The notes beneath the pieces are model-generated. The model did not search any database and was not told where the DNA came from. It was given only the letters and a program-made list of their open reading frames with translations. From JAXGXJ01 sp040772905 (lineage in GTDB: Bacteria > Actinomycetota > Thermoleophilia > RBG-16-64-13): DNA of 64,000 bases. The stretch is taken from positions 1 to 64,000 of the forward strand of contig JAXGXJ010000004.1 of NCBI GenBank assembly GCA_040772905.1. The letters run 5' to 3'. This document shows positions 29,511 through 38,187 of this stretch, piece by piece; the first letter of the stretch is position 1; every line of letters begins with the position of its first letter. The translations under genes were made by a program, and so were the position numbers.

Positions 29511-32063
29511 ATGACGCCCATCGAATACGACATCGAACAGGATTCCGCGAGCGAAGCGAACGGCGAACACGGGTTCGTCATCCTCTCGCGGGAGGCGGAC
29601 TCCCAGGAGACCATCCCTGAGTCTCTCAACCTGCCCGTCATGCCCCTCAAGGACACGGTGATCTTCCCCGACACCTTGCTGCCCTTGGCCGTGGGCCAGC
29701 CGCGTTCCGTGCAGTTGATCGACGACATCCTGCGAGGTGATAAGCAGGTGGTGCTGGCGGCGGCCAAGTCCCCGGACATCGAGACGCCCATGCCCGACGA
29801 CGTCCATCAGGTGGGCGTGCTCGCCAGCATCCAGAAGATGATCAAGGCTCCTGACGGGACCCTGCGCATCATCGCCCAAGGCATACGGCGCGTGACCATC
29901 GTCAAGTACACCGCCGAAGAGCCCTACCTGCGCGCCGACGTGAGCGACCTGCCCGACGTGGTGGAGGAAGGCACGGAACTCGAGGCTTTGCAGCGCAACC
30001 TGGTATCGGTGTACACGCGCATCATCCAACTGGTGCCCAATCTGCCCGACGAACTCGAGATGGCCGCGGCCAACATCGAAGACCCCTCGGCGCTGGGTTA
30101 CTTCATCGCCTCCACCATGCGCCTGAAGACCGAGGACAAGCAGGAACTGCTTGAAGAAGTAGAGGTCTCCAAGAGACTGCGGCGCCTGACGGGGTTCATG
30201 AACCGTGAGCTGGAAGTCCTGGAGTTGGGCTCCAAGATCCAAGACCAGGTCCAATCGGAGATGGACAAGAACCAGCGCGAGTACTTCCTGCGCCAGCAGC
30301 TCAAGGCCATCCAGGACGAGCTGGGTGAAGGTGACGAGACCCAAGCCGAGACCAACGAACTGCGCGACCGGCTGGACGAAGCCCAGCTTCCCGAGGAGGT
30401 GGACAAACAGGCCCGGCGGGAGCTCGACCGTCTGTCGAAACTGCCGCCGGCCGCCGCTGAGTACGGTGTCATCCGCACGTATCTTGACTGGATCCTCTCG
30501 CTGCCCTGGTCGGTGGTGACCGAGGACAACCTGGATATCGCCCACGCCCGCACTGTGCTCGATGAGGATCATCACGACTTGGAGGACGTGAAGGACCGCA
30601 TCCTGGAGTTCTTGGCCGTACAGAAACTCAAGAGCGAGGTCTCAGGGCCCATCCTCTGCTTCGCCGGACCTCCGGGCGTGGGCAAGACCAGCTTGGGCAA
30701 GAGCATCGCCCGCGCCATGGGGCGCAAGTTCATCCGCATCAGCGTGGGTGGCGTGCGCGACGAGTCCGAGATTCGGGGTCATCGCCGTACCTACGTGGGC
30801 GCCATGCCCGGCACCATCATCCGCGCTCTCCGCGACGCCGGCAGCAGCAACCCCGTGTTCATGATCGACGAGATCGACAAGATGGGCTCGGACTGGCGCG
30901 GCGACCCCTCCAGCGCCATGCTCGAGGTACTCGACCCCGAACAGAACGGCAGTTTCCGCGATCACTACCTGGACCTCCCCTTCGACCTCTCGAAGGTGAT
31001 GTTCGTGTGCACCGCCAACATGCTCGACACCATCCCCGGACCGCTCCGTGACCGCATGGAGATCATCTCCATCGCCGGCTACACCGAGGAGGACAAGCTC
31101 CACATCGCTCGGCGGTACTTGGTGCCGCGGCAGCTGGAACGGAACGGCCTGAAAGAGGGGCAGCTTGAACTCACCGACGAGGCGCTGCGCACCGTCATCG
31201 AGAACTACACCCGTGAGGCAGGCGTGCGCAACCTCGAGCGTCAGATAGGTACCATCGCCCGTAAGTTCGCGCGGATGGTTGCCGAGGAAGGCAAAGAGAC
31301 CCTGACGGTGGACAGCGAGCAGATACCCGACTTCCTGGGTAAGAAGAAGGTGTTCCGCGAGACCAAGAGGCGCACCAGCGACCCCGGGGTCTCCACGGGT
31401 CTGGCCTGGACGCCCACGGGGGGCGACATCCTCTTCATCGAGGCCCGGGCTATGCCGGGCACCGGCCATCTCATCCTCACCGGCCAGTTGGGTGACGTGA
31501 TGAAGGAGTCGGCCCAGGCGGCCATGACCGTGGTGCGAAGTGCCTCCGACACGCTGGGCGTGGACGACGAGTTCTTCCAGAAGCACGACATCCACGTGCA
31601 TGTGCCGGCCGGTGCCGTGCCCAAGGACGGCCCCTCGGCAGGTGTGGCCCTGACGGTGGCCTTGGCCAGCATGGCCTCGGGGCGTCCGGTCGACTCCGAT
31701 ACGGCGATGACCGGCGAGGTGACGCTCACCGGGCAGGTGCTGCCGGTGGGAGGCATCAAAGAGAAGGTCCTGGCCGCGCGCGCCGCCGGCATCACCCGCG
31801 TCTTCCTGCCCGACCGCAATGAAGCCGACGTGGACGAGATCAAAGGCGACGACGTCCTCTCCGGTGTGGAGTTCATCTACGCCGACCATGTGAGCACGGT
31901 GCTGGACCAGGTGCTGCAGAACGGCAAGAAGCGCCGGGCCGCGGCGCCGAAGGCGGCCGCGCCCAAGAGTCCAGCGGCGAAGACGAAGGCCCCGGGCGCA
32001 AAGGGCGGCGCGAAGGTGGCGCCGACGCGTCCACGGACTTCCAAGAAAGGAGCCTCCTCCTAG
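29511..32063 (+). CDS. lon: ATP-dependent protease Lon (LonA)
   Basis: Cytosolic AAA+ serine protease degrading misfolded and regulatory proteins. The N-terminal LAN domain (NLPVMPLKDTVIFPDTLLPL) covers about residues 40-235. The AAA+ module has Walker A AGPPGVGKTS and Walker B VFMIDEIDKM. The protease domain has the catalytic Ser in KDGPSAGVALT and Lys in VGGIKEKVLAA. After the normal end it carries a ~45-residue Lys/Ala/Pro-rich basic tail, which might bind DNA or polyphosphate. Total length 850 residues. Confidence 0.97.
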   Translation: MTPIEYDIEQDSASEANGEHGFVILSREADSQETIPESLNLPVMPLKDTVIFPDTLLPLAVGQPRSVQLIDDILRGDKQVVLAAAKSPDIETPMPDDVHQVGVLASIQKMIKAPDGTLRIIAQGIRRVTIVKYTAEEPYLRADVSDLPDVVEEGTELEALQRNLVSVYTRIIQLVPNLPDELEMAAANIEDPSALGYFIASTMRLKTEDKQELLEEVEVSKRLRRLTGFMNRELEVLELGSKIQDQVQSEMDKNQREYFLRQQLKAIQDELGEGDETQAETNELRDRLDEAQLPEEVDKQARRELDRLSKLPPAAAEYGVIRTYLDWILSLPWSVVTEDNLDIAHARTVLDEDHHDLEDVKDRILEFLAVQKLKSEVSGPILCFAGPPGVGKTSLGKSIARAMGRKFIRISVGGVRDESEIRGHRRTYVGAMPGTIIRALRDAGSSNPVFMIDEIDKMGSDWRGDPSSAMLEVLDPEQNGSFRDHYLDLPFDLSKVMFVCTANMLDTIPGPLRDRMEIISIAGYTEEDKLHIARRYLVPRQLERNGLKEGQLELTDEALRTVIENYTREAGVRNLERQIGTIARKFARMVAEEGKETLTVDSEQIPDFLGKKKVFRETKRRTSDPGVSTGLAWTPTGGDILFIEARAMPGTGHLILTGQLGDVMKESAQAAMTVVRSASDTLGVDDEFFQKHDIHVHVPAGAVPKDGPSAGVALTVALASMASGRPVDSDTAMTGEVTLTGQVLPVGGIKEKVLAARAAGITRVFLPDRNEADVDEIKGDDVLSGVEFIYADHVSTVLDQVLQNGKKRRAAAPKAAAPKSPAAKTKAPGAKGGAKVAPTRPRTSKKGASS

Positions 32064-32126
32064 ACAAGAGCGGTGCCTGTGTCAAGGTCGGTCCGGGACG
32101 ATAGGCCGCTGTGGGAACGGCGGGAC

Positions 32127-32561
32127 ATGAACGGTGTCTACGTGGAACTGGACCATCCTGCCGACGTGTGGCTCGAGGTGAGGGCGGACACGTTGCCGGC
32201 TCTGTTCGAGCACGCCCTGTATGCCTTCTATCGCCAGGTGGTGGAGCTCGACGGCGTGCACCCGGCGCGCGAGGTGGACCTCGAGGCGGAGGGTGATTCC
32301 GTGGAGGACTGCCTGCGGGCACTGCTCGCCGAGGCCCTCTTCCTGTTGGAGACCAAGGGGTTCCTCGCCGCCGGAGCCTTTGTGCGCGCATGCGACACGA
32401 AGGGCCCACGGGTGCACGTGACCGTCCATCTCTGGGGCGAGACCGCCGATCTGGCGCGTCATTCGCTGTTGGCTGAGGTGAAAGCCGTCACCTATCACCG
32501 CCTCACTGTGACCTCCACGCCCGAGGGTGGATGGCGGGCGACGGTGCTCCTGGACGTGTGA
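32127..32561 (+). CDS. Archease (RtcB-activating protein)
   Basis: Archease helps guanylate and turn over the RNA ligase RtcB. Family features are HPADVWLEVRADTLPALFEHA near the start, LEAEGDSVEDCLRALLAEAL in the middle, and AEVKAVTYHRLTV with the metal-ligand Asp/Glu/His set. With the ATG at 32127 it has 144 residues, the usual size; a GTG at 32073 would add 18 residues of unlikely sequence. It lies directly upstream of rtcB, the expected partnership. Confidence 0.9.
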   Translation: MNGVYVELDHPADVWLEVRADTLPALFEHALYAFYRQVVELDGVHPAREVDLEAEGDSVEDCLRALLAEALFLLETKGFLAAGAFVRACDTKGPRVHVTVHLWGETADLARHSLLAEVKAVTYHRLTVTSTPEGGWRATVLLDV

Positions 32562-32571
32562 AGGAGAAGCC

Positions 32572-34011
32572 GTGGTGAGCCTCAGACGCATCGAGGACGT
32601 GCTGTGGGAGTTACCCGCAGAGGCAGGCATGCGTGTGCCCGGACGCGTCTACGCCGACCAGGTGCTGGCGGACACTCTGCAGGGCGACGAAAGCCTCACC
32701 CAAGTGGCGAACGTGGCCCGCCTGCCGGGCATCGTCGGCTGCTCTCTGGCCATGCCCGACATCCACTTCGGCTACGGTTTCCCCATCGGCGGAGTGGCCG
32801 CGTTCCGTGTGGACGAGGGCGTCGTCTCGCCCGGTGGGGTGGGCTACGACATCAACTGCGGCTGCCGCGTGGTGGCCACCGATCTCACCGCCGACGACCT
32901 GCACGGCAGGACGGCAGCCGTGGTGGAACGACTCTTCCGCGATGTCCCTTCGGGTGTGGGCTCGAAGGGGGCCATCCCCCGGCTGTCACGAAACGAACTG
33001 GTGAGACTCCTTGGGGAAGGGGCCGCCTGGGCGGTCAAACGCGGTTTCGGCGCGATGGACGACCTGGCTCATACGGAGAGCGAGGGTCTCCTGCCGGGAG
33101 CCGATCCCGAGACGGTGAGTGAGCGGGCCTACCTCCGCGGCCAGGACCAAGTGGGTACCCTCGGCTCGGGAAACCACTTCCTGGAACTGCAGACGGTGGA
33201 TGCTGTGTTCGATCGCCCCGCGGCCCGGGCCTACGGACTGGCTGAGGGCCAAGTGACCTTGATGCTCCACTGCGGTTCGCGCGGCCTGGGATACCAGATC
33301 TGCGAAGACTATCTGAGCGTCATGGCTGAGGCGAGCCGTCGTTATGAGATCGCCTTGCCCGACCGCCAGTTGGTGTGTGCGCCGGTGAACTCGCCTGAGG
33401 GCCGGCGCTATCTGGCCGCCATGGCCTGCGCAGCCAACTACGCCTGGGCCAACAGGCAGATGATCATGCACCTGGCGGAACAGGCCTTGCTGGGCGCGCT
33501 CGGTATCTCCCCGCGCCAGCTCAACCTCCGTCTGGTCTACGACGTGGCCCACAACATCGCCAAGCTGGAGACCCACGAGGTGGAGGGCCGAGAACTCGAG
33601 GTGTGCGTGCATCGAAAGGGCGCCACCAGGGCGTTCGCGCCCGGCCGCGACGAAGTGCCCGCGGATTACCGACAGGTGGGGCAGCCCGTGCTCATCCCGG
33701 GCGATATGGGCACGGCGTCGTTCATCTGCAAGGGGACCCATGAAGCCATGAGCCGCACCTTCGGTTCCACCTGCCACGGAGCCGGCAGGGTGATGAGCCG
33801 CAGTCAGGCGCTCAAACGAGCTCGCGGTAGAGCCATCGACCGGGAGTTGGCCCAGAAGGGCATCGTGGTGCGCTCGCATGGCCCCAAGACCCTGGGTGAG
33901 GAGATGCCCGAGGCCTACAAGGACGTGGAGCGCGTGGTAGACGTCATGGACCGCGCCGGCATCTCGCCGCGCGTGGCCCGGCTGCGACCACTGGGAGTCG
34001 TGAAGGGCTAG
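32572..34011 (+). CDS. rtcB: RNA-splicing ligase RtcB (3'-phosphate/5'-OH RNA ligase)
   Basis: GTP- and Mn-dependent ligase joining RNA 3'-phosphate to 5'-hydroxyl ends in RNA repair or tRNA splicing. GGVGYDINCGCRVVAT carries the metal-binding Cys. Further ligands and guanylation residues lie in GSGNHFLELQ, LMLHCGSRGLGYQI, and the C-terminal STCHGAGRVMSR with the His nucleophile region. The GTG at 32572 follows AAGGAG at 5 nt, giving 479 residues. It forms a unit with archease, downstream of hsp20-lon. Confidence 0.95.
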   Translation: MVSLRRIEDVLWELPAEAGMRVPGRVYADQVLADTLQGDESLTQVANVARLPGIVGCSLAMPDIHFGYGFPIGGVAAFRVDEGVVSPGGVGYDINCGCRVVATDLTADDLHGRTAAVVERLFRDVPSGVGSKGAIPRLSRNELVRLLGEGAAWAVKRGFGAMDDLAHTESEGLLPGADPETVSERAYLRGQDQVGTLGSGNHFLELQTVDAVFDRPAARAYGLAEGQVTLMLHCGSRGLGYQICEDYLSVMAEASRRYEIALPDRQLVCAPVNSPEGRRYLAAMACAANYAWANRQMIMHLAEQALLGALGISPRQLNLRLVYDVAHNIAKLETHEVEGRELEVCVHRKGATRAFAPGRDEVPADYRQVGQPVLIPGDMGTASFICKGTHEAMSRTFGSTCHGAGRVMSRSQALKRARGRAIDRELAQKGIVVRSHGPKTLGEEMPEAYKDVERVVDVMDRAGISPRVARLRPLGVVKG

Positions 34012-34015
34012 AGCC

Positions 34016-34444
34016 TCAGGCTGCCGGGGTGTCGTCGTCGCCCTTGTGCAGGCGCTGGGCGGCGGCCCGGCGCAGGCGTGCGGCTTCCCGCACGGGCAGG
34101 GACTCGCTCAGCTTCATGAGCACATCGGGCGGAACGCGCTCGTTGAGCGCCTCCATGACGGCGTGAAGGGCGCGGGTGGCCTCTTCCTTGGCCTGATACG
34201 AACCGGCCTTCTGCACAGCCTGAGCGAGAGCCTCCATCTGGTCCTTGACCACCCGGCTCTTGTCGCTCACAACGTCGCGTACGCTGTAGCCCAGCTTGTA
34301 CTCCCACAGGTTGCTGTGCTTGACATGCGTGAGGCGCTGGAGGACCTTGAGGAGTCCGCTCCAGACCAGATGACGCGTGAACGGGAAGGGACGGAACTTC
34401 GTCCTGCGCTGCTTCGTGGTGAGGATGGCTGCATTACTCGACAC
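34016..34444 (-). CDS. Hypothetical protein, helical, possibly DUF2267-like C terminus
   Basis: A 142-residue soluble protein. The GTG at 34444 follows AGGGG by 7 nt and is preferred to the first ORF codon at 34489. Residues ~15-60 are basic and aromatic (KFRPFPFTRHLVWSGLLKVL, then HSNLWEYKLGYSVRDVV). The C-terminal helices (LHAVMEALNERVPPDVLMKL, then SESLPVREAARLRR) faintly resemble DUF2267 repeats. I do not recognise a function. It is convergent with rtcB, with only 4 nt between stops. Confidence 0.65.
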   Translation of the reverse strand: MSSNAAILTTKQRRTKFRPFPFTRHLVWSGLLKVLQRLTHVKHSNLWEYKLGYSVRDVVSDKSRVVKDQMEALAQAVQKAGSYQAKEEATRALHAVMEALNERVPPDVLMKLSESLPVREAARLRRAAAQRLHKGDDDTPAA

Positions 34445-34560
34445 GGGTATTCCCCTATCACCGACGCTTGTCAGAGTTGTCCCAATCATAACCCACGGGG
34501 GTTTCTGTGCAAAGACTGGCGCACGACCGTCCGCACGCGCCCGCGGACGAAGCCCGGGAT

Positions 34561-35139
34561 TCAGTGATGGCGCTCCACCCGGAAACGGAACAGCCGGTAG
34601 TGGTCGCGCCGCGGATCGATGCCGCCCTTGCGGCAGGTGATCTGGAGCTGTTGCTCGGCCGTGTCCACCCCCGGGAGGTCGGGCAACAGTAGAGCCTGCC
34701 GGCCGTCGGCGGTCTGCACGATGAGACCGTAGATCTTGGGATCGAGCAACCCGGCATCCGCGATCTCCTCAGGCGGGCCCAGGACGTCCACCGACACGTC
34801 CAGACCTTCGAGTTCCTCGGCAGCCAGAGGCGGGAAACGGGGGTCGCGGGTAGCGGCGCTGATGGCGTTCCCCACGATCTCCTCTTCGATGGTGGCCCTT
34901 GTGGGTTGCAGGGTCCCGATGCAGCCCCGCAACGCGCCGCCGGCCTCGTGCAGCGATACGAACACTCCGGCCTGACGAGGCTCAAGGCCGGGGATCTCGT
35001 GTGGTCGCATGCGGCTGCCCTCGCGGACGTAGCCTTCTATGGCCCGGCGCGCGAGTGCCACCAGAGGGTCACCGCCGCGCACGGCGCTCATCCGCCCATC
35101 GAGGTCGGGCTCATCGTCCCGGCCGGGATCACTGTTCAT
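34561..35139 (-). CDS. AMMECR1-domain protein (AmmeMemoRadiSam system protein A)
   Basis: A 192-residue protein of the AMMECR1 family. The hallmark LRGCIGTLQP (human LRGCIG) and the surrounding GVFVSLHEAGGALRGCIG are clear, as are AATRDPRFPPL and YGLIVQTADGRQALLLPDL. The ATG at 35139 overlaps the Memo stop by 11 nt; the longer reading frame upstream is a shadow of Memo. Bacterial AMMECR1, Memo and a radical SAM enzyme are repeatedly found together, but their joint reaction is unknown to me. Confidence 0.93.
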   Translation of the reverse strand: MNSDPGRDDEPDLDGRMSAVRGGDPLVALARRAIEGYVREGSRMRPHEIPGLEPRQAGVFVSLHEAGGALRGCIGTLQPTRATIEEEIVGNAISAATRDPRFPPLAAEELEGLDVSVDVLGPPEEIADAGLLDPKIYGLIVQTADGRQALLLPDLPGVDTAEQQLQITCRKGGIDPRRDHYRLFRFRVERHH

Positions 35140-36013
35140 GCACGCCCCCTTCCTCCGCGACGCGGGCCGGGGCCTCCGACCCAGGAGCCGGGAACAGCCG
35201 CACCTCGCCCACCAGGTAACCCACGCCGAACGGCCCCTCGTATGAAAGCAGATGGTTCTCGGTACGCACGCCTGCCGTCTCCACCGCCTTGACGAGGCCC
35301 CTGAGCACGGCCAGCGAACGATATCCACACTCGCCGGCCGCTTCCACTGTGCAGGCATCGATGCTGAGCAGAGACTCCCAGTCACCGTCGGCGAAGGTCC
35401 GAGCCACGGTCTGGTCGAACTCGGCCCCGCGGGGATCGTAGCCTGCAGGCGCCCCTTGGATGAGTCGATGGCTCAAGTCGCTGCTGGCGAGGTAGACGGT
35501 CTTCCCGGGGTTCTCCATGAGCACCCGCCCCACCACCTCGCCGAACCGCACGTGCTCGTCCAGATCCAAGTACGAGAAGGACAGGGATACCAGCTTGTAT
35601 GGATACGAGAGCCCCTCGGTGAGGAAGTGCAAGGGCACCATGGCGCCGTGGTCGAGGTCGGCTACGTCACCCGGAGCGGCCGTGGCGGTGACAGGCACTC
35701 CCTCGGCCGCGGCCGCATCATGGATGGCGCGGGCAAGGACCTGGTCTGCAGAGGCCTCCAGATGCACCTGGGGAGCCCGGAAGAAGGCGAGTGAACCTCG
35801 ATAGGCCGACGCGAGCGACACGCCCATGCGCGAGCGGGCCAGGGGGCTGTGAGGCGACAGGAAGACGATGGTGTCGGGAGCCAGTTCCGCCGTCCTCCGG
35901 CCGAGTTGCCGCATGGACCGCAGGGTGGCATCCACGCGCAACACCTCGGGCCCTCCCACCTCGGGCACGACGATAGGGGGATGCGGGGCAGCGAAACAAC
36001 CGACGAGCGTCAT
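35129..36013 (-). CDS. Memo-family protein (AmmeMemoRadiSam system protein B)
   Basis: A 294-residue Memo protein, related in fold to class III extradiol dioxygenases. The N terminus MTLVGCFAAPHPPIVVPEVG and FLSPHSPLARSRMG carry His residues matching the metal-site positions of Memo. YLASSDLSHRLIQGAPAGYD and DACTVEAAGECGYRSLAVLR contain the third His and the Cys. GGGAGGT 6 nt before the ATG fixes the start at 36013. Memo homologues bind iron; the substrate is unknown. It overlaps the AMMECR1 gene and is 4 nt from the radical SAM gene. Confidence 0.93.
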   Translation of the reverse strand: MTLVGCFAAPHPPIVVPEVGGPEVLRVDATLRSMRQLGRRTAELAPDTIVFLSPHSPLARSRMGVSLASAYRGSLAFFRAPQVHLEASADQVLARAIHDAAAAEGVPVTATAAPGDVADLDHGAMVPLHFLTEGLSYPYKLVSLSFSYLDLDEHVRFGEVVGRVLMENPGKTVYLASSDLSHRLIQGAPAGYDPRGAEFDQTVARTFADGDWESLLSIDACTVEAAGECGYRSLAVLRGLVKAVETAGVRTENHLLSYEGPFGVGYLVGEVRLFPAPGSEAPARVAEEGGVHEQ

Positions 36014-36017
36014 AGCT

Positions 36018-37121
36018 CTACCTCCCTTCACGTGATCGGTCGGGGACAGGGGACTCAGCCCGGCCGAGCGGAGCAAGACCGGCTACGGGTGCGCCGCAGG
36101 CGGGACAGCAGCCCCTCACCGAACGGTCCCGTGCCACGACGAAGCCCTGACGTTCCAACACGACCTCCCCACAGGCGGGGCAGACGGTGGACTCAGACCC
36201 GTGTCCGGGCATGTTGCCCGCGTAGATGTAACGAATCCCCTCCTCGTGGCCAATGGCCATCGCGGTCTCCACACTCGTGCGCGGGGTGGGTGGCACATCC
36301 ACGAGGCGATAGGTGGGATAGAAGCGCGAGACGTGCCAGGGGATGTCGGGAGACACCGACACCAGGAAACGGGCGAGTCTGCGCAACTCATCGGCATGGT
36401 CGTTGTGCCCGGGGACGAGCAGGGTGGTGACTTCCAGCCAGACCCCCATGTCGTGAAGCCGGCGAATGGAGTCCAGCACCGGTTTCAACCTGGCGCCGGT
36501 CATGGTGCGGTAGAACTCGTCGGAGAAAGCCTTGAGGTCCACATTGGCGGCGTGGAGGTCGCCGTCGATGTCGGCGAGCATCTGCCGGGTCATGTAGCCG
36601 TTGGTGACGAAGACGTTCTTCAGCCCGGCCGCGGACGCGAGACGAGCGCAGTCACGGGCGTACTCGTAGAAGATGGTGGGTTCGGTGTAGGTATAGGAGA
36701 TGCTGCTGCAGCCCGACCGGCGGGCCATGGATACCACTTGTTCCGGCGACAGCGGGTGGCCCACGATCCGCCCCTCATCGCGCGGCATCTGGCTGATCTC
36801 GGCGTTCTGACAGAAACGACACGTGAGATTGCAGCCCACGGTGGCAAGCGAGAAGCTCAGGGTGCCGGGCAGGAAGTGGAAGAGGGGCTTCTTCTCGATG
36901 GGATCGACCGCGGTGGACACGGGACATCCGTAGACCAGCGTGTGAAGGATGCCGTCGATGTTCTGCCTAACGCCGCAGAGGCCCCACTCACCCGGCGCGA
37001 TGCGGCAGTGGTGAGCGCACAGGAAGCAGTGCACCCGGTCCGACCCACGCCACGGCTCCCACAGCGCGGCCCGCACCGGCCCCGGACACCCTCTCTCGCT
37101 GTCATCGCGGGCGACGGCCAT
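36018..37121 (-). CDS. AmmeMemoRadiSam system radical SAM enzyme
   Basis: Radical SAM protein of 367 residues, related to pyruvate-formate-lyase-activating-type enzymes. The [4Fe-4S]/SAM motif is GCNLTCRFCQNAEISQ (near residue 97). CFLCAHHCRIAPGEWGLCGV lies before it. A C-terminal rubredoxin-like pair of knuckles (CPACGEVV and CPACGAPV) probably binds zinc or iron. The ATG at 37121 follows GGGAGG. It is the first gene of the three-gene AmmeMemoRadiSam block. The glycyl-radical or small-molecule target is not known. Confidence 0.92.
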   Translation of the reverse strand: MAVARDDSERGCPGPVRAALWEPWRGSDRVHCFLCAHHCRIAPGEWGLCGVRQNIDGILHTLVYGCPVSTAVDPIEKKPLFHFLPGTLSFSLATVGCNLTCRFCQNAEISQMPRDEGRIVGHPLSPEQVVSMARRSGCSSISYTYTEPTIFYEYARDCARLASAAGLKNVFVTNGYMTRQMLADIDGDLHAANVDLKAFSDEFYRTMTGARLKPVLDSIRRLHDMGVWLEVTTLLVPGHNDHADELRRLARFLVSVSPDIPWHVSRFYPTYRLVDVPPTPRTSVETAMAIGHEEGIRYIYAGNMPGHGSESTVCPACGEVVLERQGFVVARDRSVRGCCPACGAPVAGLAPLGRAESPVPDRSREGR

Positions 37122-37195
37122 CACGCCTCCCGGCTTCTGTCCATCCGATCGCCGTACACAGGCTCTGTACCCCGCCGGGCCACAGTCAAACAGCA

Positions 37196-37903
37196 TCAGA
37201 ACCGCAGCGGCAACCTGCGGCGCAGCCGGGTGACCGGCGAGAGTCCTTGAAACCCCCAATTGAGCACGTATTCGTGCGAGCGGAGCCCGGCCTGGAGGCG
37301 TCCGTCGGCCAACAGCTCGACCAGCGTGTCGACCGTGGGCATCCTGTCGACCACCACCACCGCGGTGCCCACCTCAGACGGCCGGTGAGCGTCGCTGCCC
37401 GCTCCTGCAGGTCGGCCGGTCTGCTCGGCCAGGGCGGCCGCTTTGGCCGTGGCCCGCGGCGTGAGCGCGCGACCGTTCAGGACTTCCACGATATCCGAGA
37501 GCCGCGCGGCATGCAGACGCTCCCTGGGCTGGATGGCCCCTCGGCGCACGCGGTCGAACGGATGCGGAAGATAGACCAAGCCCCCTTGGGCGCGGATGCG
37601 AGCCACTGAGTCGATCAGGGAGAGGCGCGAGGGGATCTCCTGGGTGACGTAGAGTCCAATGATCTCCCCCACACGCGTGGTGAGCTCCACTCCTGGGATC
37701 ACTCGGGGCAGGCTGGGGTCCGCATCCGCGAGTGCCATGGCCTCCAACGCGCCCGCCACCGTGTTGTGGTCGGTGACGGCCACACAGTGCAGCCCTCGCT
37801 GTCTCGCCCTGGCCAGAAGTGCAGCCGGAGCCAACACGCCGTCAGAGGAGTACGCCGTGTGGTTGTGAAGATCCAGCCTGAAGCCGGACGGTGTCATGAT
37901 CAA
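37196..37903 (-). CDS. PHP-domain metal-dependent phosphoesterase
   Basis: A 235-residue PHP-family hydrolase. DLHNHTAYSSDG gives the first HxH metal motif, VAVTDHNTVAGA the second, PGVELTT the Glu ligand, LPHPFDR a third His and AGSDAHRPSEVG the last Asp-x-His. Standalone PHP proteins of this type act on nucleotide or sugar phosphates (the family includes RNase AM/YciV). The C terminus is basic. The ATG overlaps the stop of the small upstream gene (ATGA); a second Met at residue 3 is an alternative. Confidence 0.88.
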   Translation of the reverse strand: MIMTPSGFRLDLHNHTAYSSDGVLAPAALLARARQRGLHCVAVTDHNTVAGALEAMALADADPSLPRVIPGVELTTRVGEIIGLYVTQEIPSRLSLIDSVARIRAQGGLVYLPHPFDRVRRGAIQPRERLHAARLSDIVEVLNGRALTPRATAKAAALAEQTGRPAGAGSDAHRPSEVGTAVVVVDRMPTVDTLVELLADGRLQAGLRSHEYVLNWGFQGLSPVTRLRRRLPLRF

Positions 37904-38100
37904 AGATCGGGGATCGAACCGTCGACGCGCCTGCGGCGACGATCGCGCAGCACACGCTGCCCACCGCCTTCGGTGCCGCTGCGGCGCTCACCGTGACGCC
38001 GGTCGACGATGACCTCCACTCCTTCCAGCCCCTCGAAGCGCTTCTTGAATTCCTCGAAATACTCGTCCGCCAGCTCGCGCGGGATGACGTAATAGATCAC
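37900..38100 (-). CDS. Small hypothetical protein with Arg-rich C terminus
   Basis: A 66-residue protein, GTG start with GGAGGTG about 8 nt upstream. The first half (MIYYVIPRELADEYFEEFKK) predicts a beta strand and helix, then EGVEVIVDRRHGERRSG; the second half is very Arg-rich (RVLRDRRRRRVDG). The VDRR-x-GERR pattern occurs in several small bacterial proteins of unknown role. Its stop overlaps the PHP start, and it is preceded by a strong promoter, so it is a credible first gene of that transcript. Confidence 0.75.
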   Translation of the reverse strand: MIYYVIPRELADEYFEEFKKRFEGLEGVEVIVDRRHGERRSGTEGGGQRVLRDRRRRRVDGSIPDL

Positions 38101-38132
38101 TCGTCGCCACCTCCAAGGCTCATACAGGTATT

Positions 38133-38160
38133 ATCATAGTGTCTACACAGCCCATGTCAA
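38133..38160 (-). promoter_or_regulatory. Strong sigma70-type promoter for the small ORF/PHP transcript
   Basis: On the minus strand TTGACA (38160-38155) is followed after 16 nt by TATGAT (38138-38133). The ribosome site and GTG start of the 66-residue ORF are about 33 nt downstream. Confidence 0.75.
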
Positions 38161-38187
38161 AGCGTCACAGGATATCCGAGCACGCCT

